From Streptomyces maremycinicus (GTDB taxonomy: Bacteria; Actinomycetota; Actinomycetes; Streptomycetales; Streptomycetaceae): 64,000 nucleotides of DNA. The stretch spans positions 19,212 to 83,211 of the forward strand of contig NZ_BBYG01000011.1 of assembly GCF_001184025.1 (NCBI RefSeq), written 5' to 3'. Positions 8,419 to 16,535 of this stretch are shown one piece after another. The notes under the pieces were generated by a model that saw nothing but the letters and a program-made list of their open reading frames with translations, was not told the DNA's origin and did no database searches. Each line of letters starts with the position of its first letter. The stretch's first letter is position 1. A program made the position numbers and the translations under genes.

Positions 8419-9114
8419 TCAGCGGCGCAGTCCGGCGGCCACCGGGTGCGGCGGGCCGGGGAGCGTGCGCGGCGGGGGCGGGCAGGCGCACACGGCGGAG
8501 CGTTCGCGTTCGTTGGCGGTGACCTCCCCGGTGCAGTTGATGCGGCCCGGGTGTGGGGCGTGCCGGTCGGCGAGGGCGTTGCGGGTGTGGGCGAGGCCGG
8601 TGCGGATGATGTGGAGGTGCTCGTCGACGAGGTAGCGCAGCCGCCGGGCGGTGTAGGGGTCGGCCGCCTGGCCGAGCCCGTCGTGGAAGTCGGCGGTGGC
8701 GGTGAGTACTTCCTCCAGCGCGGCGAGGATGCCGTCGTGGGCGGCGGTCAGCTCGGTCAGCGCGTCGGCCGCCTCGTCCGTGGTGGTGGCGTTGCGCAGG
8801 CGCTCGGCGAGGTGAGCGACGGAGGAGCCCAGCGGCAGGTAACTGGCTGGTCGGGCGTCGGTGTCGAAGTCCGGGGCGCAGTCGACGTGTTATCCGGCGG
8901 CCCGCAGGCGGGCGACGGCGTCGGTGGCGAGACGGGACTCCTCGTCTTCGGCGAGGCCGGTGGGGACGCGGTGGTAGGTCTCGTGGAGGCGGACGACGGC
9001 GACGAAACCCGCACGCTGGAGAATGCTGTGTGCCTCGGAGTCACCGCCGCGGGCGAGGAGTTCGTCGGAGTGCGGGTCGCGGCGGATGTCCAGGAAGCGG
9101 CCGGTACGGGGCAA
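8419..9114 (-). pseudogene. Recurrent-domain protein interrupted by an in-frame TAA
   Basis: The start is TTG 9114, with AGGAG 10 nt upstream. Residues 1-75 (PRTGRFLDIRRDPHSDELLA, HSILQRAGFVAVVRLHETYH, RLATDAVARLRAAG) are followed by TAA at 8890-8892. The same frame then continues for about 156 more codons (HVDCAPDFDTDARPASYLPL, DEAADALTELTAAHDGILAA, EEVLTATADFHDGLG) to TGA at 8419. The stop sits where a Tyr (TAC) would complete a G-Y-H-V-D motif, so this looks like a single substitution. The downstream part has no obvious restart. Confidence 0.78.
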
Positions 9115-9127
9115 GGAGACGTTTCTC

Positions 9128-9973
9128 CTACGGTGATCGGTGGGCGGTGTGCCGGACGGCGGGCAGTGCGGCGGCGACCCGGGGCTGGACCAGACGTGCG
9201 GCGGTGCTGTCCAGGTCCTGCTGGATGGCATGGAGACGGCGGGCGATCAGCTCCAGGCGGTGGGCCGTGTCGGTGCCGCTGGCTCCGGGCTGGCGGGCGA
9301 TCCGGTGCGCGGTGTGCTCGACCAGTCCGCGGACCGTTGCCAGCGGGCCGGCGTGCTCGTCGGCCAGCTGGGCCAGGACGCTCGCGAGCTGGGCCGATGC
9401 CGTGGGCGCGGTACGGATGGCGGGCTGCGTCGTGGGCCCGGCGCGGAGGGGGATCAGGTGGAGGTCCTGCTCGATGCGGCGCGCCTCGTCCGCAAGGCGC
9501 CGCAGGATGTCTGCGGGCGGGGCGTGCCACGCGCCGTCGAGGTGGATCAGGTTGGCGATCAGGTCGAGGCGTCCGGGCTGGGCCTGAACGGCGATCCACC
9601 GGCAGCCGTGCTCCTTGCCGGGAATCTCGATACCGGCGGCTCGCGCGAGCCGGTGAGCGACCTCGGCCCACTCGGGGCCGGTCAGCTCCCGGTCGTCCGG
9701 ATGGAGCCGGACGTCGATGTGGAGGATCGCCCGCCGGTCGTCGTCCGGGCTGGCGGCGAACGGTTGCTCCAGGTAAGGGACTTCGAGGTGCTCGGCCCAC
9801 TGGACGGATGTCCAGGTCTTCTGTTCGTCGTCCAGGGTGTAGTAATCCAGGCCCGGCCAGTGGGCGACGATGGTGTGCTCGGTCAGGCCCTCGTTCGGGG
9901 AGACTGGCCGCCGCAGTGCCTCGGCGAGTGGGTCGTGCGGATTGTGGGTCCGCTCGTTGAGGCGGGGGATCAC
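9128..9973 (-). CDS. Relaxase-like protein lacking the catalytic histidines
   Basis: The 281-residue protein aligns by eye with the first half of the relaxase at 60643-62382. Shared features are MIP at the N-terminus, RELTGPEWAEVAHRLARAAG against RILSDEEWGEIARRIVAATG, then CRW at about residue 123, then DEARRIEQDLHL against AECRLIEKELGL. Where the relaxase has the metal-binding RHADDHIHIV, this protein has QAQPGRLDLIA, so the three histidines are gone. The C-terminus is helical and the relaxase's long C-terminal half is absent. It therefore looks like an inactive paralogue, perhaps a regulator or relaxosome partner. It overlaps the upstream gene by 4 nt. Confidence 0.75.
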   Translation of the reverse strand: MIPRLNERTHNPHDPLAEALRRPVSPNEGLTEHTIVAHWPGLDYYTLDDEQKTWTSVQWAEHLEVPYLEQPFAASPDDDRRAILHIDVRLHPDDRELTGPEWAEVAHRLARAAGIEIPGKEHGCRWIAVQAQPGRLDLIANLIHLDGAWHAPPADILRRLADEARRIEQDLHLIPLRAGPTTQPAIRTAPTASAQLASVLAQLADEHAGPLATVRGLVEHTAHRIARQPGASGTDTAHRLELIARRLHAIQQDLDSTAARLVQPRVAAALPAVRHTAHRSP

Positions 9974-10395
9974 CGGCCGCTCCGGATGTCGGCGATGTGC
10001 ACGAGCTGGCCCAGGGCGGTGGTGGTGTACCAGCCGCAGTCGATCAGCTCGTCGCGGCCGGAGAACCGCGCAAGGAGGGCGTCCTCCATGGCCCGCAGGT
10101 AGATCAGGCAGTCCGGGCAGTGGCGCGAGAGGTGCACGAGGTAGCGGGGGTGGGCGGTGACGTAGGACTGGGCTCCACCGGTCGCGTCACGCAACCGCCA
10201 GCCGTCCTCGTCGGTCGGGGTGTGCCAGGACGGGGCGACGACGCGCATCGCGTCTCCCCACAGTTCCCAGCCGGCCACCCCCTTCAGGACGACGACGGTG
10301 TCACCGGTCTGGAAGTGCTCGTGTGTGATGTCCCGGTCGGGGGTGAGCGGGTCGGGCGTGGGAGCGAAGGCCGAAGTGGGCGGGGGCTGGGACAT
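9970..10395 (-). CDS. Hypothetical protein with CPDC motif
   Basis: A 141-residue protein starting at ATG 10395 with GGAAGG upstream. It has a beta-rich N-terminal half (FQTGDTVVVLKGVAGWELWG, DGWRLRDATGGAQSYVTAHP) followed by HLSRHCPDCLIYLRAMEDAL, whose H-x3-CPDC cluster could bind zinc. It is the first gene after the conserved hairpin element at 10439-10485 and so may head a transcription unit. Its stop overlaps the start of the relaxase-like gene by 4 nt. Confidence 0.78.
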   Translation of the reverse strand: MSQPPPTSAFAPTPDPLTPDRDITHEHFQTGDTVVVLKGVAGWELWGDAMRVVAPSWHTPTDEDGWRLRDATGGAQSYVTAHPRYLVHLSRHCPDCLIYLRAMEDALLARFSGRDELIDCGWYTTTALGQLVHIADIRSGR

Positions 10396-10438
10396 GGGTT
10401 CCTTCCACGCGATCGGTGGCGGGGTGGGAGGAACAATG

Positions 10439-10485
10439 GTCCGGAGAAACGCCGGTTTGGCTAACCGGCGTTTCCCGGCTATGTT
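10439..10485 (-). repeat. Conserved hairpin element, copy A
   Basis: Read on the minus strand this 47-nt segment starts AACATAGCCG and contains a hairpin with stem CGCCGGTT/AACCGGCG and loop AGCCA (10450-10470), extended by three further A-T pairs. A second copy lies at 37389-37435 on the plus strand, identical at all but about six positions. One difference is a compensated stem pair (A-T here, T-A there). Both copies lie after one gene and 44-77 nt before the next, in the sense of transcription. It could be a terminator, attenuator or protein-binding site. Confidence 0.75.
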
Positions 10486-10494
10486 CCCCCGCCG

Positions 10495-11049
10495 TTAGCG
10501 GAACGGGTTCTCCGTCCCGCGGTCCGCCTCGGTGGCTGCGTTGAGCAGTTCGAGCACGTCGGTGCCCTCGGCGTCGCGCTGGTCGATCCACCATCCGGCG
10601 GCGGTGATGGAGCGGGCCTTCTCCTCCAGCTCCGCCCAGTCCGCCTCGTCCCAACTCCCCTCCACCACCAGTGCGGTGTGCGCGGCCGTCATCAGCTGGT
10701 GGCGGGAGCGCTCGCCCCAGTCCAGGGCCTTGGCCGGGCCCTCCAGCGGCGGCATGTCGAACTGCCTTGCCCACGCGACGGCAGCCTCCTGCTCGGCGGC
10801 GCGCTTGGCCGCGAGCCACTCCTCCTTGGACTCCGTGTCGGCGTCGCGCGATGCCTTCCAGCAGTCGGAGCAGTCCTTAGCCGTGAGCCAACGGGCGAAT
10901 CCGGCCCGCTTGTCGGCAGGACGACCGGACAGGTCATGAACCACCTGGTGGGAGCAGGCGTGCTGCACGGTCCAGTGCGTACTCACCCCCGGGGAATTCC
11001 GTTTGATGGGCGTTACGTTCGAGGTCGGGCTGTTGGTCTGGGGCTTCAA
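10495..11049 (-). CDS. Hypothetical protein with possible zinc knuckle
   Basis: A 184-residue protein from TTG 11049 (KPQTNSPTSNVTPIKRNSPG). The segment HACSHQVVHDLSGRPADKR, then AKDCSDCWKASRD, supplies a C-x-H plus C-x2-C set that could hold zinc. A long charged helix follows (KEEWLAAKRAAEQEAAVAWA). Similar small Cys-containing proteins are common on Streptomyces plasmids, but I cannot name the family. It is preceded by a 145-nt gap containing a perfect palindrome and followed by hairpin copy A, so it may be a monocistronic unit. Confidence 0.78.
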   Translation of the reverse strand: MKPQTNSPTSNVTPIKRNSPGVSTHWTVQHACSHQVVHDLSGRPADKRAGFARWLTAKDCSDCWKASRDADTESKEEWLAAKRAAEQEAAVAWARQFDMPPLEGPAKALDWGERSRHQLMTAAHTALVVEGSWDEADWAELEEKARSITAAGWWIDQRDAEGTDVLELLNAATEADRGTENPFR

Positions 11050-11102
11050 ATCGAGTGCCTTTCGTTGGCGGTTGGGGTGGTGGCCTGCGTCGTTGGTGAG
11101 GG

Positions 11103-11121
11103 TCGTGCATCAGATGCACGA
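11103..11121. promoter_or_regulatory. Perfect 9-bp palindrome, possible operator
   Basis: TCGTGCATC, one central base, then GATGCACGA. It lies in the 145-nt gap between the VWA gene and the start of the gene at 10495-11049, about 55 nt upstream of that TTG. A dyad of this size at this place resembles a repressor operator, but no repressor in the window can be tied to it and no second copy was noticed. Confidence 0.45.
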
Positions 11122-11194
11122 TTCATGCGGCGGACGGAGGTGGTCTGGAGTGCTTGGCGGTGGTCTCGGGGACGCTTCCGCTTTCTGCGTCGTC

Positions 11195-12994
11195 TCAGCG
11201 TGTCCTGCGGATGGCGTCTGTGGCCGCCGTGGCGATGGCGACGGGAGCGCTGGAGGGCTGGGGCAGGTGCAGCAAGGTGGTCCCCGGCAAGTGGTGGGAC
11301 TTGGCGGTGAGGGTGAGTTGGAGTACGGCGCAGCCGGCGGTCGTGAGCTGCTTGACGCGGGTGACGGCAGAAGCGGTTTCGTCGCTGCCGTACCGGGCGT
11401 CGGTGACGATCACGAGGAGGCGGCCGGCGCCGGGGCGGCTGAGTTCGAGGCCATGGTCGAGTGCGTCGATGGCGTCGCCGAGGTTGTGGTGGCCGCCGGT
11501 GGCATCGAACGTCGTCACGCGCTCTGGTGCTCGGTGGGTGGGTCGGGTCAATGCGGTCAGGTGCCTGTCATAGGCGATGGTGGCGGTCAGGGAGTCGGGG
11601 TCGGTCAGGGCTGCTGCGCGTGCCACGATCCAGGCAGCGGACGCGACGGGCGCGCAGGCAGCACGCATGGAGCCGGACACGTCGACGGCGATACCCACAC
11701 GCAGCGGCGGGGTGGGGGAGTTCCGGCGGCGGGTGTGGGTGAACGGTTCCGCGGTGGGGACCGACCCGGCCGCGCGCTGAGCGTCGCGGGCGAGGGCCGC
11801 GCGCATGTTGAGGCGGCCGGGCGGGGTGGGGCTGGTGGTCCGCTCCTCGGTCCGCTCGCGGTAGGCGGCGGCACGCAGGGCGCGGCTCAGGCGCGCGGCG
11901 GCACTCTGCTCAGCGGCGGTGGGCCTGCGGGTGCCGGTGACCGGGTTGCCGTAGGGCGCCGGTGTGCCGTCGGGGGTGACGGTGGTGCCACGGGCGTTGA
12001 AGACCGACTTGGCGGTGGCGGCGGCTTTGCGCCGCTGGCCGGCCCGCTGGGCGCGGTCCTGAGCCTGCGCCTTGGACTGCGCGGCCATGGCGTTGGTCGC
12101 CGCGGCCTGTGCCGCGAGGTCGGCGGCGTCGGTGGCTGCCGTGCTGTCCATGACGACCCCCACGGCGCCGGACAGCAGATCGGTGAGGTTCTCCGGCACG
12201 GGCAGGGCGGGGGCCGCGGTGTCCAGAGCGTCGCACCATTTTTGAGCGTGCGCGAGCATGGTCGTGGCGTCGTGGTCGGCGCACTGGTGGGCTGCGGTCC
12301 AGATACGGGTGAGTGTGGCCAGCAGGTCTGCGCCCAGCACCTTTTCGCACAGATCGGCGACGGCCTGGGTCTCGCCGGCGTCCAGGATGCCGACGTCACG
12401 GCGGCCGAGGACCAGGGCCGCCACGGCGGCGGCGTGCTCGATGCCCTGGAGGGTGGGGTGGGCGATATCGGGCACGACCAGGGTTCGGGCACTGGTGCGC
12501 AGGTACGTGCGGTCCGTGGGCCGCGTGATCAGGTGTGCGCCTTCGACACGGCTCTCCTCCAGCAGGAGCGCGGCCTCGACGACACGGGGGTTCGCTCCGG
12601 GAGGCGCCGTCCAGTCGGAGTGGGCCGCGTGCGCGGCCTCGTGGACGAACACTCCCCAGGCGGCGGGATACCGCTCCTCGTCTCCCACGATCCGCGGATG
12701 GATCTCGTAGGGCTGGAGCGGGGCGAACAGGCCGGCGTCGAACTCGACCTCGCCCAGCGTGGGGAAGAACGCGGCCGGTGCGCCGCTGCGCGTGCCGGGG
12801 CGGCAGGTGACGAGGAGGTCCTGGCGGCCGGAGAGGGCGACCAGCCGATCGCCGAGTTCGGCTCCCACCCGCAGCCACAAGTGCGGGGAGGAACGGGGTT
12901 GCGCGGGCGGGGCGCCGTCGTCATCCCAGCGCGCGAGGTCGGCGTCGTCGTCCCGCGTGGTGGCGGGGGACTGGACGTGGCGGTGGGCGCTCAT
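11195..12994 (-). CDS. VWA-domain protein paired with an AAA ATPase
   Basis: A 599-residue protein. The C-terminal von Willebrand A domain has the metal-ion site DVSGSM at about residue 436 and DATGGHHNLGDAIDALDHGL further on. The N-terminal part has VFVHEAAHAAHS at about 115, a zincin-like H-E-x2-H pattern. The middle is helical and Ala/Gln-rich. It overlaps the AAA ATPase gene upstream by 4 nt, the usual arrangement of MoxR or CobS-type ATPases with VWA or CobT-type partners, which remodel or load metal into client proteins. The client here is unknown. Confidence 0.85.
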   Translation of the reverse strand: MSAHRHVQSPATTRDDDADLARWDDDGAPPAQPRSSPHLWLRVGAELGDRLVALSGRQDLLVTCRPGTRSGAPAAFFPTLGEVEFDAGLFAPLQPYEIHPRIVGDEERYPAAWGVFVHEAAHAAHSDWTAPPGANPRVVEAALLLEESRVEGAHLITRPTDRTYLRTSARTLVVPDIAHPTLQGIEHAAAVAALVLGRRDVGILDAGETQAVADLCEKVLGADLLATLTRIWTAAHQCADHDATTMLAHAQKWCDALDTAAPALPVPENLTDLLSGAVGVVMDSTAATDAADLAAQAAATNAMAAQSKAQAQDRAQRAGQRRKAAATAKSVFNARGTTVTPDGTPAPYGNPVTGTRRPTAAEQSAAARLSRALRAAAYRERTEERTTSPTPPGRLNMRAALARDAQRAAGSVPTAEPFTHTRRRNSPTPPLRVGIAVDVSGSMRAACAPVASAAWIVARAAALTDPDSLTATIAYDRHLTALTRPTHRAPERVTTFDATGGHHNLGDAIDALDHGLELSRPGAGRLLVIVTDARYGSDETASAVTRVKQLTTAGCAVLQLTLTAKSHHLPGTTLLHLPQPSSAPVAIATAATDAIRRTR

Positions 12995-14190
12995 CGCGAG
13001 CGGCCCCGGTGCGCGGAGCCGATGCTCGGGGGCTGCCGGACGGCCGAGGCAGGGAGCTGCTTGCCGAGGGTGAGGGGAGCGACCTCCTTGACGCCAACCG
13101 CCTTGATGACGGCGTCGGCGACGGCGTCGCGATCCTCCACAGGAGCGATGCCGACCAGGTTCGCGAGCGCGGCTTTGGTGCCGAGGACGGCCTCGGTCTT
13201 CTGGTAGCTGAGCAGTTCCCGCAGTTGGGGGGCCCAGCCCAGCTCGCCGAGTTCGACTTGGCGGGAGAGGTGTCGGGCGACCCGGACCACCCGGGCATCG
13301 ATCCGCAGCGCCAGGGCGAGGTCATAGTCCGTGCCGATCTGGATCTGCACGCTGAACCGGCTCGCGAGCGCCTCCGTCAACACCGCCCCGTGGACGCCGG
13401 GATTGTGGCCCGCCACCACGTAGAAGCCCGGCTCGGCCTTGATGGTCTCGCCCTTGTGGGCCTTGACCTGGATCTGCCGGCGCCCGTCCATCGCGGGATA
13501 CAGCGCCGCCAGGACCTTCGGTGAAATCAAGGTGGCATCGTCGATCAGCAGGGCGCGGCCCTCGGTCATCGCGGTGACCAGCGGACCGTACTGGAAGACG
13601 TAGCCTCCCGCGTCGTCCTGTGTGTACTCGCCGATCAGGTCGCCGACCGTGGTGTCGCCGTCACCGGCGACGGTGAGCAGGTCCGGGAACGCCGCCTCGA
13701 CCAGACTCGTCTTGCCGGTGCCCGGAGGGCCGTAGAGCAGCACCGGCACGTCGGCGTCGCGCAGACGGTTCAGCGCCTCGACGTCGGGCAGATCGGCCAG
13801 CTCCCGGGGGTGGTAGAGCTGGCCCCCCGCGCGGCGGATCGGGCCGGTCTGTCTGGGCGTGGCTGCTGCGGGAGTGGTGCGGGCCGTGGCCGGCTGGGCG
13901 CGGGGAGAGTGGGTGCCTGGTGGGCTGATCACAGCGGTCTGCGCGGCTGCGGCGGTTTTCGCGTTCGCGCGGAACTTCGGTTGTCCGGTCCCGCTTTGGT
14001 CGGCCTCGCCGCGTCGCACCAGGGTGAGGGCGGCGTTACGGACGGCGCCGTGGGAGTGGCCCAGCTGCCTGGCCATGTCCCCGATGGTGAGCGTGTCCGC
14101 CGGCCGGTCGGCCAGCAACCGGGCCACCTTGGCCCGTAGTTCGCCGCCCTTGGTGCGCGCTGGACTGGTAGGCGGTCCGGGTGTGGTCAA
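12991..14190 (-). CDS. MoxR/CobS-type AAA ATPase with N-terminal winged helix
   Basis: I chose TTG 14190 because GAAGGA lies 8 nt upstream; an earlier in-frame TTG at 14205 has no such site. The 399-residue protein begins with a winged-helix-like segment (TLTIGDMARQLGHSHGAVRN). An AAA domain follows, with Walker A YGPPGTGKTSLVEA at about 153, Walker B ALLIDDATLI at about 213, and the sensor region VVAGHNPGVHGAVLTEALAS. The second acidic residue of Walker B is Asp rather than Glu. It overlaps the VWA gene by 4 nt, so the two are cotranslated. An HTH on such an ATPase is uncommon. Confidence 0.88.
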   Translation of the reverse strand: MTTPGPPTSPARTKGGELRAKVARLLADRPADTLTIGDMARQLGHSHGAVRNAALTLVRRGEADQSGTGQPKFRANAKTAAAAQTAVISPPGTHSPRAQPATARTTPAAATPRQTGPIRRAGGQLYHPRELADLPDVEALNRLRDADVPVLLYGPPGTGKTSLVEAAFPDLLTVAGDGDTTVGDLIGEYTQDDAGGYVFQYGPLVTAMTEGRALLIDDATLISPKVLAALYPAMDGRRQIQVKAHKGETIKAEPGFYVVAGHNPGVHGAVLTEALASRFSVQIQIGTDYDLALALRIDARVVRVARHLSRQVELGELGWAPQLRELLSYQKTEAVLGTKAALANLVGIAPVEDRDAVADAVIKAVGVKEVAPLTLGKQLPASAVRQPPSIGSAHRGRSR

Positions 14191-14201
14191 ACGAGGATCC
14201 T

Positions 14202-14593
14202 TCAACAGGTGCGGGTGCGGGTGCGGGTGCGGGTGCGGGTGCGGGCGGGGTGGGCGATGCGCTGGAGAGGCTGACCGCTCTCGGAGCGGATCACGGACTG
14301 TGCCGACATCGGCGACCGGGCCAACCGGGGCGTACCGTCGGCGCTCACCGGCCGACCGAGGGCTCGGTCCAGGGGCACCCGATGGCCGGCGACGAGCAGC
14401 TCGCCGGCTGCCGAGCAGGCCCGAGCGTCCGCTCCGTATCGGGTTCCGTCGCTCTGCAGGCGCAGCCTGGCGTCTCTTCGAAGCCGGCCTGGAGCAGGAT
14501 CCGCCGGGCGGCGGCGTTGTAGCCGGTGGTGGTGATCTCGCCGGTGATGGTGTGCCGGATGGTCATGAACGGCTCTGCTGGTGCTTCGGGCAA
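14202..14593 (-). pseudogene. Recurrent-domain protein, frameshifted
   Basis: The N-terminal frame from 14593 reads FMTIRHTITGEITTTGYNAA, RRILLQAGFEE. After about 14475 the family-like continuation is in another frame (RLRLQSDGTRYGADARACSA, AGELLVAGHRVPLDRALGRP) and ends at TGA 14202-14204. Restoring one base near 14472-14482 joins the two. The length between start and stop is one base short of a multiple of three, as expected. The C-terminus is a run of Arg-Thr pairs encoded by the hexamer repeat at 14209-14244. Its stop lies among the ribosome-binding bases of the AAA ATPase gene. Confidence 0.7.
14209..14244 (-). repeat. Six GTGCGG hexamer repeats
   Basis: Six perfect tandem copies of GTGCGG (plus strand), followed by a degenerate seventh. 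On the minus strand they encode an Arg-Thr dipeptide run at the C-terminus of the broken gene 14202-14593, immediately before the start of the AAA ATPase gene. Gain or loss of a unit would keep frame. Confidence 0.9.
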
Positions 14594-14603
14594 GGCGGGT
14601 CTC

Positions 14604-15797
14604 CTATCGGTGGTGGCGGGCGGGCGTGATGGCGCGGGGCGGCGGCGTGGGTGGTGCGGTGTCCACGGCCGGACGCGGGCGGACGCGCAGCACGGGGGTG
14701 CGGTGCGGCGGCAGGACGGCGACGGTCGCGCCGAGGTCCTCGGCTGCCTCCTCGACTTCGCGGGTGAGGAACTCGATCTGCCGGCCCAGCGCCGAGAGGC
14801 GGGCGGCGATCTGGCGGCCCTGCACGGTCTCCAGCGCGCTGGCGAACTGGCTGCTTGTTTCCAGGAGTTCCTGGAGACGGACCATCGGGCCCGGGGTGTA
14901 GCCGCGCTGGACGGCGCCGAGGAGAGCTTCGGAGGCGTCTCCTGCGGTCTGGCCTTCGACGACGTCGCGGATGAGTTCCTGCAGCGACACCTCCGGGACC
15001 GGCGCCGGGCGGTTGAACCGGGAGACGTCCGCGCGCAGCACGCCAGGCGGGACCGGGGTGGGCAGTGCTTTTCCTGCCTCGTATTCGTGGGCGTAGTGTC
15101 CGATCACCTGCCAGCCCGGTGCGTCCGGGTCGCCTCGCAGCGCGACCAGCGTCGAGTCATCGTTCTCGATGAGGTGGGCGAGGGTGATCGGCTGCCCGTC
15201 GGCGGCGTACCACGACTCGGTCAGCTCCAGCTCGCCTCGCTTCTGCGCGGCCTGGGCCCTCTCGGTCCACATCCCCTGTTCTTCGTCGGTCAGCGGGGCT
15301 TTGTGGTGGTGGTGCTTGTTCTGGTCGGCGAGGTCGCTGGCGATGAAGCTGTGATCCGCCCAGGCGGCGAGGTGCGGCCATAGGGCCGAGTTCTGTGCGC
15401 GTTCGGCCGGGGAGCCGGGGGCGGCCGGCCGGTCGAGGGCCCGGCGGATCTCGGCGGCGGAGGCGGCCAGGCCGTCCAGCACGGCCCGCCACCCGGCAAG
15501 GTGCCGGGCGGGTGGCAGCTCGTCGAGCGCACGGCGGGCGGCGTCGAGCAGAGTGTCGGTGTGCGGGGCGAGGTGTGTGGTGAACGCCTCCACCGCCGCC
15601 CTGTTGCGGTGGGCTCGTGCGGCTGCCGCGGCGCCTGCGTGGACGGTGCGACCGTAGCGGTCGCATGTCATGTCGAGCGCGACCTCGCTCTCGCGGTCGA
15701 TGACCGCCATCCGCAGCCGGAAGTTGCGTGCACCGTCCGTGAGTTCCGGTGTCACCGGGACGGAGCCGTCCGGGGTCGGATTCCTCGCGGGCGTCAT
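14604..15797 (-). CDS. Hypothetical helical protein
   Basis: The 397-residue product starts at ATG 15797 (MTPARNPTPDGSVPVTPELT), sharing ATGA with the stop of the gene upstream; the frame stays open further upstream but only as low-complexity read-through. The N-terminal part has NFRLRMAVIDRESEVALDMT. A mainly helical body follows (FTTHLAPHTDTLLDAARRAL, RLSALGRQIEFLTREVEEAA), and a middle segment ESWYAADGQPITLAHLIEND, GWQVIGHYAHEYEAG looks globular. I recognise no domain. It is the largest unnamed protein of this sub-array. Confidence 0.8.
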   Translation of the reverse strand: MTPARNPTPDGSVPVTPELTDGARNFRLRMAVIDRESEVALDMTCDRYGRTVHAGAAAAARAHRNRAAVEAFTTHLAPHTDTLLDAARRALDELPPARHLAGWRAVLDGLAASAAEIRRALDRPAAPGSPAERAQNSALWPHLAAWADHSFIASDLADQNKHHHHKAPLTDEEQGMWTERAQAAQKRGELELTESWYAADGQPITLAHLIENDDSTLVALRGDPDAPGWQVIGHYAHEYEAGKALPTPVPPGVLRADVSRFNRPAPVPEVSLQELIRDVVEGQTAGDASEALLGAVQRGYTPGPMVRLQELLETSSQFASALETVQGRQIAARLSALGRQIEFLTREVEEAAEDLGATVAVLPPHRTPVLRVRPRPAVDTAPPTPPPRAITPARHHR

Positions 15798-16246
15798 CGG
15801 GACCGTCCACTGCCCGAGGCCGTCAGGTGGACGGTCGGTGCGTAGGTGGGCTTCGGCGGGATCGGTCGGGCCGAGGGCGGGGAGGTGGTGGGCGGTGTGG
15901 CGCGCTGCGTCGTTCGGCCGGCTGCTGCTTGGGCGAGACGGCTGCGGCGCTCCTGGAGCCCGTTCGGCCCGTCCGGGCGTGGTGGCCCGGCGGTGAGGGA
16001 CGGGTCGGGGCGAATGTCGGCCTGCACGCTGTAGCCGAGGCTGCGCAGGTCGTGGACGGCTTGGCGGGTACGGCGCAGCCCATCGCGTTCCGGCTCGGTG
16101 AGCCGGTAGAGGCCCGGCGAAAAGGGGACGGGCTCGAACTGCTCGCGGACGAGGAACCACTCGGCCAGGTGAGGGGTGAAGCTCGGTGCAGCGGTGGCGA
16201 CGAAACCGTGTTCGGGATGGGCACGGAAGCGGAAGTGGTCGGACAG
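15794..16246 (-). CDS. Recurrent-domain protein with CTG start
   Basis: The coding frame extends upstream of the first GTG (16027) to CTG 16246 (CTG TCC GAC CAC), which has AAGGGA 7 nt upstream. This gives 150 residues: SDHFRFRAHPEHGFVATAAP, FLVREQFEPVPFSPGLYRLT, DLRSLGYSVQADIRPDPSLT and a Pro-rich tail. The middle matches the small domain found in five other products here. It overlaps the next gene by 4 nt (ATGA). Starting at 16027 instead would remove the domain. Confidence 0.7.
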   Translation of the reverse strand: MSDHFRFRAHPEHGFVATAAPSFTPHLAEWFLVREQFEPVPFSPGLYRLTEPERDGLRRTRQAVHDLRSLGYSVQADIRPDPSLTAGPPRPDGPNGLQERRSRLAQAAAGRTTQRATPPTTSPPSARPIPPKPTYAPTVHLTASGSGRSR

Positions 16247-16270
16247 AGAAGGATCCCTTCTTACTGCTGG

Positions 16271-16535
16271 TCAGCGGCGAGGGGACGGCGGATGGGTCGT
16301 GGTACGCCGGGCTGGTTTCAAGGGGGCGGGGCCACCGGGGAGGGCTGGGCGAACGTCGGGGCCGGGCATGCTGTCGCTTCCGTCGTCCCGTTTGGTGAAT
16401 CCGGCCTGGTCCAAGGCGGTGTTGGCCCACTGCTACTGCTTGGGCGATGGCGGCCAGGGCGGCGGCGCGGCTGTAGGCGAGCCGGATCTCGGCAAGAGGG
16501 TTCGGGGCATCCCGGGGTCTGCTGGTGTCGTTCAG
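16271..16535 (-). pseudogene. Small hypothetical gene, frameshifted
   Basis: A CTG at 16535 overlaps the TGA of the gene upstream and begins NDTSRPRDAPNPLAEIRLAY, SRAAALAAIAQA. The plausible continuation QWANTALDQAGFTKRDDGSD, PALPGGPAPLKPARRTTTH is in another frame and ends at TGA 16271. One extra base lies near 16425 (GCAGTAGCAGTGG). The total length is one base over a multiple of three. The role is unknown; A-x-LDQAGF resembles the start of the recurrent domain. Confidence 0.6.
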
